A stretch of DNA of 64,000 nt from Streptomyces caatingaensis (GCF_001187435.1 NZ_LFXA01000002.1:1-64000), one strand, 5' to 3'. Numbered from the stretch's first letter, positions 7,508 to 15,268 are shown. The notes: generated from the sequence alone by a model not told the origin. Numbers and translations: made by a program.

Positions 7508-8920
7508 TCAGTAGGTGGGGTCGTACGCGCTCCAGCCGCTCAAGAATGGCTTGAGATCCTCGAGGCGGGGCTCAGGGACTGCAGGCAGCAACGGTGAACG
7601 GTTGAAGGGGTTCAGGTGTTGCACGTGGCTCTCTGCCCATGCGATCCATGTCTCGACGTCGTCCCTGGTCGGTCCGGTCGGTAGAGTCTCTGCGTGGAGG
7701 CGGAGCGCGCTGATGTACTCGGCCAAGCCCGCTGCGTGACGCCACGCTCTTTCCTGCGCTTCGAGGTGCTGGACGCGGTACGCCTCCGCGTACTGGATGC
7801 GGGCTTCTTCCATGGCGGTTTCCCAGCGGATGCGCTTCTGGCGTGCCGCTTCGATCTCGTCCTGGCGTCTGCGTTCGGCGGCTTCGCCGCGGAGGGTGAC
7901 CTCGTGGGCGATCTCGGCGAGCTGGTCTTCGAGGGCGCGGCCGGGGGTGTCGGCCCATTCACTCGCCCGGTGCGGTTGGCCACCGCTGAGGACGAAGCGG
8001 AGCCGTTCGGACGGGGTGTAGTCGAAGCGGGGGATCCTGATCCAGGAGTTCTTCTTGGCCTCGGCGAGTTCCTCCTCGGTGGCGACGTGCTCGGTCCGAT
8101 CCTGCTCCTGGAGGACGAGGAACCCCACAGTCTGGCCCTGTGCGGTGATGGTGAAGTGAGGAGTTGCTCTGCGGCGGCGATGAGACGGAGGTGCGGAGCC
8201 GGTCTGTCCTGCCGAGCTGGAGTGTCCTTCGGCCTCGGTGGCGGTGATCAGCGCCTGGATGAGCCGGAGGGCACGTCCTTGGACGGGCTTGGTCAGGCCC
8301 AGCGGCTGGGGTTCGTTCTGCATGGCCCGGACCACGGCGTGAGGCCGCGTGAGCCGAGAGGGAACGGGGACGGGTGCGAGGACGGCGAGGCGCCAGGCGG
8401 GGATGTCGACCAGTTTGATTTCGTACCCGCCACGGCACCAGCCCCCGTACAGCTCCTTCGTCTCCGGGATCCTTCCGGACCTGCGTGCCGCGGCGACGCG
8501 GGACGGCCACTTCTCCAGGTCCGGACCGCTGCCGCTCTTGACGATCCGACCGTCGGCCTCCGCGAGCTCCCGCAACAGCTGCTCCGTGAACGTCACGCGA
8601 GGCTGTGATGGAGGGCTTGGCTTCCGCCCGGCGGCCGGGGCTTCCTGCGCCCGAGCGGACGGGGGTTGCGGAGCAGCGGCCTGAGGCTTCCGCGGGCGAG
8701 ACCCGCGGGGAGGGTACGTGCCGTGCGCCAGATAGTGCTGGCCGGCGCTCGTCAGGGCGACGCTCCACTGCCCGCCCTTCCGGGAGACCGTGACCAGGCC
8801 CCGGTTCTGCAGTGCCTGACAGGTGGTTTTGTAGGAGCTGGTCTTCCAAACGCCGGCAGGGCACCCGTCTTCCACCCACTGCAGCACCGAGAGCTGCCGC
8901 TCATTGACCTGCCGTTCCAA
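7508..8920 (-). CDS. Conserved actinobacterial protein of unknown function with N-terminal winged-helix-like region
   Basis: 470 residues, read from a TTG with a purine-rich AAAGGCGG just upstream. Residues 1-70 ('RQLSVLQWVEDGCPAGVWKT...LTSAGQHYLAHG') look like a winged helix. A low-complexity proline/alanine linker (70-110) follows. A central region has 'PETKELYGGWCRGGYEIKLVDIPAWRL', and residues ~330-440 form a charged coiled coil (RRRQDEIEAARQKRIRWETAMEEARIQYAEAY). The C-terminus is tryptophan-containing. I have seen this architecture in Streptomyces accessory regions, but the function is unknown. No enzyme motif is evident. It stands alone, with the next minus-strand gene ~200 bp upstream. 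Confidence 0.65.
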   Translation of the reverse strand: MERQVNERQLSVLQWVEDGCPAGVWKTSSYKTTCQALQNRGLVTVSRKGGQWSVALTSAGQHYLAHGTYPPRGSRPRKPQAAAPQPPSARAQEAPAAGRKPSPPSQPRVTFTEQLLRELAEADGRIVKSGSGPDLEKWPSRVAAARRSGRIPETKELYGGWCRGGYEIKLVDIPAWRLAVLAPVPVPSRLTRPHAVVRAMQNEPQPLGLTKPVQGRALRLIQALITATEAEGHSSSAGQTGSAPPSHRRRRATPHFTITAQGQTVGFLVLQEQDRTEHVATEEELAEAKKNSWIRIPRFDYTPSERLRFVLSGGQPHRASEWADTPGRALEDQLAEIAHEVTLRGEAAERRRQDEIEAARQKRIRWETAMEEARIQYAEAYRVQHLEAQERAWRHAAGLAEYISALRLHAETLPTGPTRDDVETWIAWAESHVQHLNPFNRSPLLPAVPEPRLEDLKPFLSGWSAYDPTY

Positions 8921-9129
8921 TGGGCCGCCTTTGACTCGAGGTTGACGTACGACGGCGGCATGTTGTCATTTCCGTTCGTCAGCGACGGGTGGTTCGAAAC
9001 AATTCGCTCGAACGAGCGGGGGTGACGTGCACCGTGTCTATGCCCGCGCGGGCGGCGTCTACACCGTTGCCGCCAGCTCGGCCTCCGTGACCTGCTGGTG
9101 AGTCAGCCCAGTGGCTTCGGTCGGGACCT

Positions 9130-9654
9130 TCAGCTACTGAACTTCGCGCGCAAGCGTTCGTTCTCCTTCTCCAGCGTCTTAACACGTCGTTCGAGTTCGG
9201 CTCGTGTCAGCTTCTTCTTCGGCGGCGGAGGTAGGGGTTCTGTTGCTTCCGGTGGCTCGCCGCGGAGTCCGATGGGTTCGAAGGCCACGATCGTTTGGCG
9301 GTCTTCCCCGCACTCAGAGCATCGCCTGCCGTATGACCCGGCGGAGAGGGGGTCGGTGTACGTGTAGTGCGCCTCCGTTTCGATGATGTGGCCGCAGTAC
9401 AGCCGGACACGCCACCGCATGATCTCGTGGTCGGCCTTCTTGAAAGACTGCATCAGCTTCGCGACATTCTCGAACGCCTGGTGGCGACGCTCTGCCCTCG
9501 CCGGGTCTGCCCGGCATTGGGCGTCGTCCTCCTCGACCTGACGCCGAGCCCACTCGCTGATCTCCTCGCCCTGCTTCTGACGGCTGTGGTCCCTGCGGGT
9601 GAGTTCATACTCCTCCAACGGAACGCCGCTGCTCCGGTATTCGACTTCGCACAT
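9130..9654 (-). CDS. Hypothetical protein with a C/H metal-site-like segment and coiled-coil tail
   Basis: 174 residues from the ATG at 9654. This ATG was chosen because the protein-like composition begins there; the open frame extends upstream to 10152, but 9655 to ~9900 translates to serine/proline-rich noise. Residues ~90-125 contain 'LYCGHIIETEAHYTYTDP' and then 'RRCSECGEDRQTIVAFEP', giving CxH...CxxC spacing that suggests a small zinc site. The C-terminal 35 residues (KKKLTRAELERRVKTLEKE...) are a leucine-zipper-like coiled coil. No convincing ribosome binding site was seen, and no family is recognised. Confidence 0.5.
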   Translation of the reverse strand: MCEVEYRSSGVPLEEYELTRRDHSRQKQGEEISEWARRQVEEDDAQCRADPARAERRHQAFENVAKLMQSFKKADHEIMRWRVRLYCGHIIETEAHYTYTDPLSAGSYGRRCSECGEDRQTIVAFEPIGLRGEPPEATEPLPPPPKKKLTRAELERRVKTLEKENERLRAKFSS

Positions 9655-10276
9655 GACGGCCAGCGTAGAAGCGGCGCCTACGTGGCCGTGGGGAAGAACG
9701 GTCTTGGCCAACCAGCTTGCGGATTCTGCCCATGAGTGACCGCCGCGGTGCGTACAGCCCAGAGGGGGCGGTCTCCATGAAGCCGTTGATGGTTGATCGG
9801 ATTCGCGGTCACAGGAGTTGCTGCCGGCTGTGTTGCGATCGCTCCGAGGCACGCCGCGTGGGCTCGCGTGGTGCGGCGGCGAGGGCGGGGCTCGACAAGC
9901 CGGCGGGGACCAGCCGGGATCTGTACCCGGGACGGTGGAGCCGGTTTCGGTGACCAGGGGAACGTTGCTGTGCCTGAGGGCCGCTTCGACAAGGCGGAAA
10001 CGTACGCGTTCCTGTTCGAGCCGGACGTCGTGGCCGAAGGCGCCTCCCTTGAGGCTTCCGTAGAGATCGGTTTCCTCGTGCGTGAGCGTGTCGAGGCGTT
10101 CGTGGGTGGGTGAGGCTTCCTTCACCCACTGGTCGTAGTGGGACAGCAGCACATCCCGGCGGTGCTGGCCCCCACGGAGAGCCGATGTGTCCTTGGGGGC
10201 CGAGGTGACGATCGTGACCGGTCCCCTTGCGCCCAGGATGGTGGCGGCGAGCAGGACGGGTCCGTGGAGGAAGGAG
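9655..10276 (-). pseudogene. Degenerate remnant, including a PIN-domain-like C-terminus
   Basis: In one minus-strand frame from ~10270 down to ~9900 the translation looks like real protein: 'LLAATILGARGPVTIVTSAPKD' resembles the last beta-alpha unit of PIN-domain nucleases ('VTIVTSDxxD'), followed by 'LLSHYDQWVKEASPTHERLDTLTH' and 'EQERVRFRLVEAALRHSN'. The frame lacks an ATG/GTG upstream of the PIN-like part, because a TGA lies just before it, and it runs into sequence without coding character near 9900. It abuts the intact PIN gene upstream. I read it as the 3' remnant of a second toxin-like gene joined to unrelated sequence. Confidence 0.3.
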
Positions 10277-10675
10277 TCAGACCTTCTCGGCGGTCACGCG
10301 TGGGTGGTCAGCGGTGAGGATGGTGATGTCCTCGACGTCGGATGTCAGGATCGTGACGCGGCCGGGCTGGGCGAGGGCGGTAGCGCAGAGCATGGCGTCG
10401 ATGGCGTACTTGTGGCCGTGCAGCCCGGTCGTGCGCAGCAGACCGCCGGCGGACTGGGCGAGGGCCTGGGTGACCGGCTCGACCCGCAGCCGGGACAGCG
10501 TCCACTTCAGGGCGGCGTCGTTGATCCGGGGGTGGATCACCTCGACGAGGACCGCGGCGGACGTGATCACCGGAAGGTCGGCGGCGCGGGCGGCGGTGAG
10601 CCATTCGTGGACCTCGCGGTCGCGCTGTACAGCCTTGGCCAGACCCTCGCTGTCCAGGATGAGCGCGCCGCTCAC
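10277..10675 (-). CDS. PIN-domain toxin (VapC-like ribonuclease)
   Basis: 132 residues starting at a GTG that overlaps the antitoxin stop (GTGA). The acidic residues of a PIN active site are in order: D8 in 'ALILDSEGLAKAV', E in 'AAVLVEVIHPRI' (~residue 45), D in 'KYAIDAMLCATAL' (~93) and D in 'VTILTSDVED' (~113). Family members are Mg2+-dependent RNases that cut tRNA or rRNA and are neutralised by the partner protein. The four-base overlap with the upstream ORF and the palindrome at that gene's start make this a standard type II toxin-antitoxin operon. The RNA target is unknown. Confidence 0.85.
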   Translation of the reverse strand: MSGALILDSEGLAKAVQRDREVHEWLTAARAADLPVITSAAVLVEVIHPRINDAALKWTLSRLRVEPVTQALAQSAGGLLRTTGLHGHKYAIDAMLCATALAQPGRVTILTSDVEDITILTADHPRVTAEKV

Positions 10676-10956
10676 GCGGCTGCCCCGGCATCGGAGGAGG
10701 TGCCACCGGTGAGCTTGACCCGCTTGGCAGCCACGGCCTCCGGGTCGGCGGGGCCGTGGGTCTTGTCGAAGTCGGCGATCAGCTCGTCCAGGTTGTCGCG
10801 CTCGATCTGCCGCTGGGCGGCCCTCTCCAGGTACGCGGACACACCCCGCTTGCCGACCCGCTCACGGATCGCCTGCAGGGTGCCGGCGGTCAGGGAGACC
10901 GAGATGCCGCTGGTGGGGCCGTCGCCGGGAGGGAAGTCGGTGTCGTCGTCAGCCAT
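10672..10956 (-). CDS. Antitoxin of the PIN toxin
   Basis: 94 residues from the ATG at 10956 (a TTG 21 bases upstream in frame is the alternative). After an acidic start (MADDDTDFPPGDG), residues ~18-50 'GISVSLTAGTLQAIRERVGKRGVSAYLERA' fit a ribbon-helix-helix DNA-binding fold: a short beta strand, then two helices. An acidic/charged C-terminus (DELIADFDKTHGPAD) follows, suitable for wrapping the toxin. It is coupled to the toxin by GTGA overlap. The inverted repeat 10 bp upstream of the ATG is the likely autoregulatory operator. Confidence 0.75.
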   Translation of the reverse strand: MADDDTDFPPGDGPTSGISVSLTAGTLQAIRERVGKRGVSAYLERAAQRQIERDNLDELIADFDKTHGPADPEAVAAKRVKLTGGTSSDAGAAA

Positions 10957-10965
10957 GGCCCGAGT

Positions 10966-10984
10966 ATGGCATTTCAAATGTCAT
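10966..10984. promoter_or_regulatory. Palindromic operator of the toxin-antitoxin operon
   Basis: ATGGCATTT-C-AAATGTCAT: two nine-base arms matching at eight positions, unusually A/T-rich for this DNA and placed 10 bp upstream of the antitoxin ATG. RHH antitoxins typically bind such repeats over their own promoter, so autoregulation is inferred. Confidence 0.55.
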
Positions 10985-11307
10985 AAGGCGAGATCTCCGG
11001 CGGTGGCGACCTCAGGACCCCTCTGGGTCGGTGGGCGTGCGTCGAAAGTGCGCACGTAGCGCCCATAGCGCCCGCAATGCACATTGATCTTGCGCCCGAT
11101 TTGCGTCATGTAAGCCGCTGACCTGTGGTTTTCTTTGACATGTTTTCCGTTGACGTTTTTGCGATGACGCACCATGTGGAGTGCGTGGCGATCCTGAAGC
11201 GGGTGGCGAAGGACGCCTGACCTTCGGGTCTCCCACTGCGCACGAGGGGCCGTGCGGCGTCGTGAGGCCCGGGCCGCCCGTCGGGCCAGCGCATAGAATC
11301 CGATTCC
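10985..11307. other. 323-bp intergenic stretch with an A/T-rich core
   Basis: Between the toxin-antitoxin promoter and the GvpU-like gene. The part 11100-11170 is A/T-rich with TTGACA- and TTGACG-like hexamers. Tiny ORFs exist on both strands (for example 42 codons minus from 11110, 26 codons plus from 11141) but lack convincing ribosome binding sites. No gene is called. Confidence 0.4.
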
Positions 11308-11667
11308 ATGCCGAAGCCTGATGAGCTGATCGTTGCCATCGCCGCACGCGTGGAGTCCGGACAGAGCAATCAGATGTCCCTGACCGTGGTCACCGGTGGT
11401 GCTGTCATCACCGGTCGGCTCGCGCCCGAAGCCATGTGGCGGCAGAGGGTGTCGGAGGTGCTGAAGGACTCCGCCGATCTGGGCGAGTTCTCCGCCGTCT
11501 TCGACGCCCCCGCGAAGAGGAACGGGCCGCCCACGCACCTGCACTTCCACGTCGCCCGCATTCTCCAGGGCGCGATGGGCATCCCGGAGACGGGCGGGAT
11601 GTACCGCGTCGCCATCGAGGACGTCAGCGCGTGGAGCATGGGCGATCTGAGCTACTCCGACCACTGA
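11308..11667 (+). CDS. GvpU-like gas-vesicle accessory protein
   Basis: 119 residues. The order of conserved pieces, 'MSLTVVTGGAVITGRLAPE' (a beta hairpin), 'PTHLHFHVARILQG' and 'YRVAIEDVSAWSMGDL', matches what I remember of GvpU of Bacillus gas-vesicle clusters (SLDITLNVKGAVISG ... FIHLKNAKF ... LSEVDGFFLGRI). GvpU has been linked to vesicle clustering. No gvpA or other gvp gene is in the window, so the job here may differ. No ribosome binding site is visible, and a TAGAAT hexamer lies only nine bases before the ATG, so a leaderless transcript is possible. Two strong stem-loops follow the stop. Confidence 0.6.
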   Translation: MPKPDELIVAIAARVESGQSNQMSLTVVTGGAVITGRLAPEAMWRQRVSEVLKDSADLGEFSAVFDAPAKRNGPPTHLHFHVARILQGAMGIPETGGMYRVAIEDVSAWSMGDLSYSDH

Positions 11668-11680
11668 CCCGCTGATCCGC

Positions 11681-11741
11681 CGCCGTGCCGGGAACGGCCC
11701 GGCACGGCGACAGGGCCCTGCCGGCGCGTGTCGGCAGGGCC
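11681..11741 (+). terminator. Two consecutive stem-loops after the GvpU-like gene
   Basis: First stem CGCCGTGCCGGG / CCCGGCACGGCG (11681-11692 with 11698-11709, five-base loop). Second stem GGCCCTGCCG / CGGCAGGGCC (11714-11723 with 11732-11741, eight-base loop). Perfect pairing, no U-tract, as usual for Streptomyces terminators. Confidence 0.7.
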
Positions 11742-11790
11742 GCCGGTACGTCGCGGACGTGCCGCGACGGGCGGTTCCCGGCGACAGGTT

Positions 11791-11816
11791 CCTGTGGAGA
11801 ACTGTTTCTCCACAGG
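11791..11816. promoter_or_regulatory. Perfect 11-bp palindrome upstream of the DUF4956 gene
   Basis: Arms CCTGTGGAGAA and TTCTCCACAGG separated by CTGT, about 78 bp before the DUF4956 ATG. Each arm contains a DnaA-box-like TTCTCCACA. It could be an operator, a third hairpin after the preceding gene, or a DnaA target. Confidence 0.45.
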
Positions 11817-11893
11817 GCCGCACGCGGGAGCGGACATGCGGTTACTCTCTGTGTTCAACTCGACGCACGTTCGACACAAGGGGGAGTCGCGTC

Positions 11894-12529
11894 ATGGACG
11901 CTCTGCGGGGCATCGCCGCCCACTCGGCGCTCGATCTCGTCGCCGTCTGTCTGCTGACCTTCGGCATCTACTATCCGCGCCACCGCCGTCGCGATCTCGT
12001 GCCGGCCTATCTGGCGCTGAACTTCGGGCTGTTCGCCGTCGTCGCCGCTCTCGGGGAGGTGGGGGACGGGGGCGCGGCGCTCGGGTTCGGGCTCTTCGGG
12101 GTGCTGTCCATCGTGCGGTTGCGGTCGGACGCGGTGCAGCACGAGGAGGTGGCGTACTACTTCACGACGCTGGTTCTGGGGCTCGTCTGCGGGCTGCCGC
12201 ATGTGGCGTTGGCCGTCAAGGCCGCGCTGGCTGCGGGGGCGCTGACGGTCATCTGGGTCGCCGACAGCCCGCTCCTGCCGGCCCGTTCGCGTCGCGTCCT
12301 CGTCACGCTCGACACCGTGCACGCCTGTCCCGCGGCGCTGCGCGCCGACCTCGCCCTGCGCCTGGGGGAGCCGCTCGACTGGACGGTCACGGAGGTGGAT
12401 TACGTACGCGACCTGATGGTCGTGGATGTGCGCTACCGCGAACACCGGGTGGAGGGCGGACGGCTCCGGCCGGCCGCCGCCGAGGCCGGGCGGGGTCGGC
12501 GTATGGAGCCCGTCGGGGAGCCGGTGTGA
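11894..12529 (+). CDS. DUF4956 membrane protein
   Basis: 211 residues. The ATG at 11894 is chosen for its ribosome binding site (AAGGGGGAG, seven bases away). Four hydrophobic helices lie in residues ~8-125 (LDLVAVCLLTFGIYYP, YLALNFGLFAVVAALG, FGLFGVLSIVRLR, FTTLVLGLVCGL). A soluble C-terminal domain of ~80 residues follows, with 'LDWTVTEVDYVRDLMVVDVRYRE' forming a ferredoxin-like beta-alpha unit. DUF4956 proteins are commonly encoded next to VTC-domain polyphosphate polymerases, as here (GTGA overlap), and are thought to act with them at the membrane. Confidence 0.85.
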   Translation: MDALRGIAAHSALDLVAVCLLTFGIYYPRHRRRDLVPAYLALNFGLFAVVAALGEVGDGGAALGFGLFGVLSIVRLRSDAVQHEEVAYYFTTLVLGLVCGLPHVALAVKAALAAGALTVIWVADSPLLPARSRRVLVTLDTVHACPAALRADLALRLGEPLDWTVTEVDYVRDLMVVDVRYREHRVEGGRLRPAAAEAGRGRRMEPVGEPV

Positions 12530-13488
12530 GCACCTCTGCGCTGGAAGCGCTCACCGGAGCCGTCGGAGCCGCCGCTCCCGTCACCCTCGCCGCGCTCAAT
12601 GAACGATCCGAGCTGCTTGTCCGGTTCGACCGCAGCTATCTCGTGCCCACGGAGACGTTCCTGAGGATCGCGGAACAGCTCACCGCCCCCGGCTGTCCCG
12701 GAGGCCCTTTCCGTGCCCTGGAGATCGGCGGACGGCGTGTGTTCCGCTATCGGTCCGTCTACTACGACACTCCCGGGCTGCGCTCGTTCCACGACCACCG
12801 GCAGGGCCGCCGGGTCCGCTTCAAGATCCGGGAGCGGGTCTACGAGGACTCGGGGGAGCGGCAGTTCGAGATCAAGGTGAAGGGACGGCGGGGCAGTACG
12901 GTCAAACACCGGCGCCGCCTGGCCGGTTCGGAACGTGTGCTGGAGGGGGAGTGCGGGAGGTTCCTCGCCGATACCCTGCGGCACTCCTGCGGCCTCGGCA
13001 CTCCCGACGGGCTGAAACCCTCCCTCCGTACCGACTACACGCGTGCGACGCTGGTCGCCGCCGGTCAGCGCGTCACCTGTGACGCGGGGCTGTCGTGCGT
13101 CGAGCCGGACACAGGCCGCATCGTGCGGTGCGACCCCGGTCTCGTGCTGGTCGAGACGAAGACGGCCGGCCGGCTCAGCGACACCGACCGGATGCTGCAC
13201 GCCCAGGGGCTTCGGCCGGCCGTCTTCACCAAATACTGCGGGGGCCTGGCGGCGCTGCGTCCGGACCTGACCGCGAACCGCTGGCGGCGCGCGACGCGCA
13301 GAGTCTTCCCCAGCGGAGAGTCGGTGAGGTCCGGCGAATCCGGCGGCGGGCCGGGCCGGCGCCGGTGCCTCAGCCCGTCAGCAGGTCAAGTGCCCGGCCT
13401 TCCGCCAGGATCCGCCACGCCGGCAACCGGACGACCCGTCCCACCGGAGCGGGCTTCGCCCCGGAGCCACCGGAGGGCAGGCCGATGA
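12526..13488 (+). CDS. VTC-domain protein (polyphosphate polymerase-like)
   Basis: 320 residues from a GTG overlapping the preceding stop. The tunnel-fold signature of VTC4/CYTH-type enzymes is clear: basic strands 'FRYRSVYYDTPGLRSFHDHRQGRRVRFKIRERVYEDSGERQFEIKVKGRRG', 'SLRTDYTRATLVA' and the acidic/basic pair 'GLVLVETKTAGR', with many Lys/Arg/Glu residues that would line the tunnel and bind Mg2+ and phosphate. Such proteins make polyphosphate from ATP. The last ~55 residues are proline-rich and overlap the helicase pseudogene on the other strand, so the natural C-terminus may have been extended by rearrangement. It is coupled with the DUF4956 membrane protein. Confidence 0.85.
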   Translation: MSTSALEALTGAVGAAAPVTLAALNERSELLVRFDRSYLVPTETFLRIAEQLTAPGCPGGPFRALEIGGRRVFRYRSVYYDTPGLRSFHDHRQGRRVRFKIRERVYEDSGERQFEIKVKGRRGSTVKHRRRLAGSERVLEGECGRFLADTLRHSCGLGTPDGLKPSLRTDYTRATLVAAGQRVTCDAGLSCVEPDTGRIVRCDPGLVLVETKTAGRLSDTDRMLHAQGLRPAVFTKYCGGLAALRPDLTANRWRRATRRVFPSGESVRSGESGGGPGRRRCLSPSAGQVPGLPPGSATPATGRPVPPERASPRSHRRAGR

Positions 13489-14040
13489 GCAGTCGCCACG
13501 GGCGTGTGTCAGCCGCAGGTGCCGTGCCGGGTCCTCGCCGGAAAGGCGCGCCGGGGTCGATGAGAACGGCGGTGTTCTTGCCCGCCCGCCGCGAAGTCGA
13601 GCTGGCTCGCCACCCAATGTGAGGTGCGGGCAGGTGTGTTGACCGTGGCCACCGGGCTCAGGGCCATGATGTCGCGCCGCCCTCCCTGGAAGGTGCACCG
13701 TGCCGACGCGGACCCTGTCCTCGCCCGCCCAGACGCCCGCCAGCGCGTTCTTCTGGGCTGTGAACGGGGTCACGACTCCGACGGTGGCATCTTCGGGCAG
13801 CCCCGCGAGGAGCGTGTCCACGGTCTCGCGGACGGCCTCGGCCTCCGCCCGGTTGCGCCACGACGTACCGCCGCCACCTCGGGCGGACTCGCCGTGGGGG
13901 ACGTCGTGGGGCACGTCGTGGGGCACGTCCACCCAGCCCAGGACGGGTGCCGGATCGTCCGCAGCGCCACCGCCACCATGTCGGTGAGGAGCCGTGAGGG
14001 TTCCTGGCCGGAGTTCAGCGCGTGCTGAGGGGTGACCGTC
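13370..14040 (-). pseudogene. Remnant of a superfamily 1 (UvrD/AAA_12-like) helicase, frameshifted
   Basis: Helicase C-terminal motifs appear in order but in three frames. First comes 'LGWVDVPH...GTSWRNRAEAEAVRETV' and 'ATVGVVTPFTAQKNALAGV' and 'DRVRVGTVH'. Then, shifted near 13695, 'TFQGGRRDIMALSPVA...TSHWVASQL' (motif V). Then, shifted near 13590, 'KNTAVLIDPGAPFRRG' to a TGA at 13370. The part before ~13900 is also out of frame and carries a threefold DVPH repeat (12-bp tandem duplication). The N-terminal half of the gene is missing. It is a decayed gene lying against the VTC gene. Confidence 0.6.
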
Positions 14041-14379
14041 CCGAAGGTGCCGGACCCGGTGCATCGTCCTTCCGCACGGCCTGGCTTGCCCGTCGTGCGT
14101 CGTCGGCAAGAGAGAGGCCGGCGCCACCGGATGCGCCGGATCCTCGTCCTCGACGGCTGGGTGGAGTAACCGTCGGCGGCGGGTATCCGGTTCTGCGGAA
14201 TCAGTGGCCGGTTTTCGCCAGGCCGGTGCTGCGACTGATCCCGATCCTGATAGCGGTCGTCGCCGAGGGTGGGGCGGGAGTTACGGGGTTCCCAACGCGG
14301 GCTGCGGAACGTCCCTTGTTTTTGCGCCGCTTGGCAGAACTAGGACCAAGGGCGTAAGGCCACGGTTCCGGCCCAGGAA
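14041..14379. other. 339-bp stretch without a supported gene
   Basis: Between the helicase remnant and the YdhR-like gene. No ORF with ribosome binding site, no repeat and no RNA gene recognised. It may contain further decayed helicase sequence. Confidence 0.4.
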
Positions 14380-14742
14380 TCAGTGGTTTTCCAGTTCCCG
14401 CTCGAGCTGGGGGGCGAGCGCCGTTCCGAGGCCGTTGAGAGAAGGCAGGCCGTGGGCTCCTTCGACGGTCGCCTCGATGTCGAACCACTCGCGGTAATCG
14501 AGTGGATGACCTATGACCTCGCCGGCGCTGCGGGGCAGGACCGCCCTGGCCGCGGCCTCCTCGGACTCCCAGATCATCACCGCTCCCCAGCGGTGCCGTT
14601 CCGGGTCGGACACCCAGAATTTCAGCACCAGGCCGGGGATGTCCGACCAGGACTGCTGGGCCTCTTCCCGAAGAAAATCACGCAGCGTCTCGGCATTCTG
14701 CTGCGATGTGCTGAGATCCCACCATGCGATCATTGCCTTCAT
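14380..14742 (-). CDS. YdhR/antibiotic-monooxygenase-like dimeric alpha+beta barrel protein
   Basis: 120 residues from the ATG at 14742. The pattern 'KAMIAWWDLSTSQQNAETLRDFLREEA' (strand plus helix), 'PGLVLKFWVSDPERHRWGAVMIWESEEAAARAV' and 'FDIEATVEGAHGLPSLN' is that of YdhR-like dimeric ferredoxin-fold proteins, often annotated as putative monooxygenases. These small cofactor-free proteins act on quinone-like or aromatic substrates, but many have no known reaction. GGAAGA lies immediately before the ATG; the next methionine, three codons in, is an alternative. It is monocistronic and on the opposite strand from the VTC pair. Confidence 0.7.
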   Translation of the reverse strand: MKAMIAWWDLSTSQQNAETLRDFLREEAQQSWSDIPGLVLKFWVSDPERHRWGAVMIWESEEAAARAVLPRSAGEVIGHPLDYREWFDIEATVEGAHGLPSLNGLGTALAPQLERELENH

Positions 14743-14989
14743 TCTTCCAGTGTACGAGCGGAACACTCCCACAAGCACCCATATGGCAACGCCCGTTGGG
14801 GTTTGGGGGCCAGCTGAGACACCGTTCCGGCAGGGCGTTTGGATAACGTCGGCGGCCAAGTAAAGGCGCTGTCCTCGACGTTTGGCGTGCGGGAAAAAAT
14901 TTTTTGACGAAAGGGACTGTCTCGCTACGCGGCGGGTCCGGGACAGGGAGGTGAGCCGCCCCGTCCCGGGCCCGCCGGTGCGGTGTCGG

Positions 14990-15268
14990 TCAGGTCCGCG
15001 GCGGGGCGCACGGCCCCGCGTCGCCGGTGCGGCGCGCCGCCGCCGGCCGGTCGCCGCGCAGTCGCAGCAGGAACCTGAGGAAAGGGTTCGCCGGGGCGGC
15101 TTTGGGGGCGGGGGGTGGTGAGGTCGGTGTGATGTCCGGTTGGTCGATGGGCGAGTCGAGGGGCGAAATGACCGGTGGGGGAGGGGAGTCGGGGGCGGGA
15201 CGGGGCTGGTCGCGGTATGCCTGGGCGCGCAGGTAGGCGCTCACGGCCCGCGTCGGGTCGAGGGGCAT
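14990..15268 (-). CDS. Small conserved hypothetical protein (92 aa)
   Basis: Begins MPLDPTRAVSAYLRAQAYRD, an amphipathic helix start that I associate with a small Streptomyces-conserved family. A proline-rich linker (~residues 24-58) leads to 'NPFLRFLLRLRGDRPAAARRTG', a short basic amphipathic helix. No membrane span and no catalytic motif. The start codon has only a weak purine run (GAGAGACG) before it. Function unknown. Confidence 0.5.
   Translation of the reverse strand: MPLDPTRAVSAYLRAQAYRDQPRPAPDSPPPPVISPLDSPIDQPDITPTSPPPAPKAAPANPFLRFLLRLRGDRPAAARRTGDAGPCAPPRT

Noticed and set aside
9130..10152. A single 340-aa gene
   Set aside because: The middle third translates to non-protein-like sequence, and a protein-like start is at 9654.
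11102..11230. 26-42-codon ORFs in the A/T-rich intergenic core
   Set aside because: Too short, with no ribosome binding sites and no recognisable sequence.
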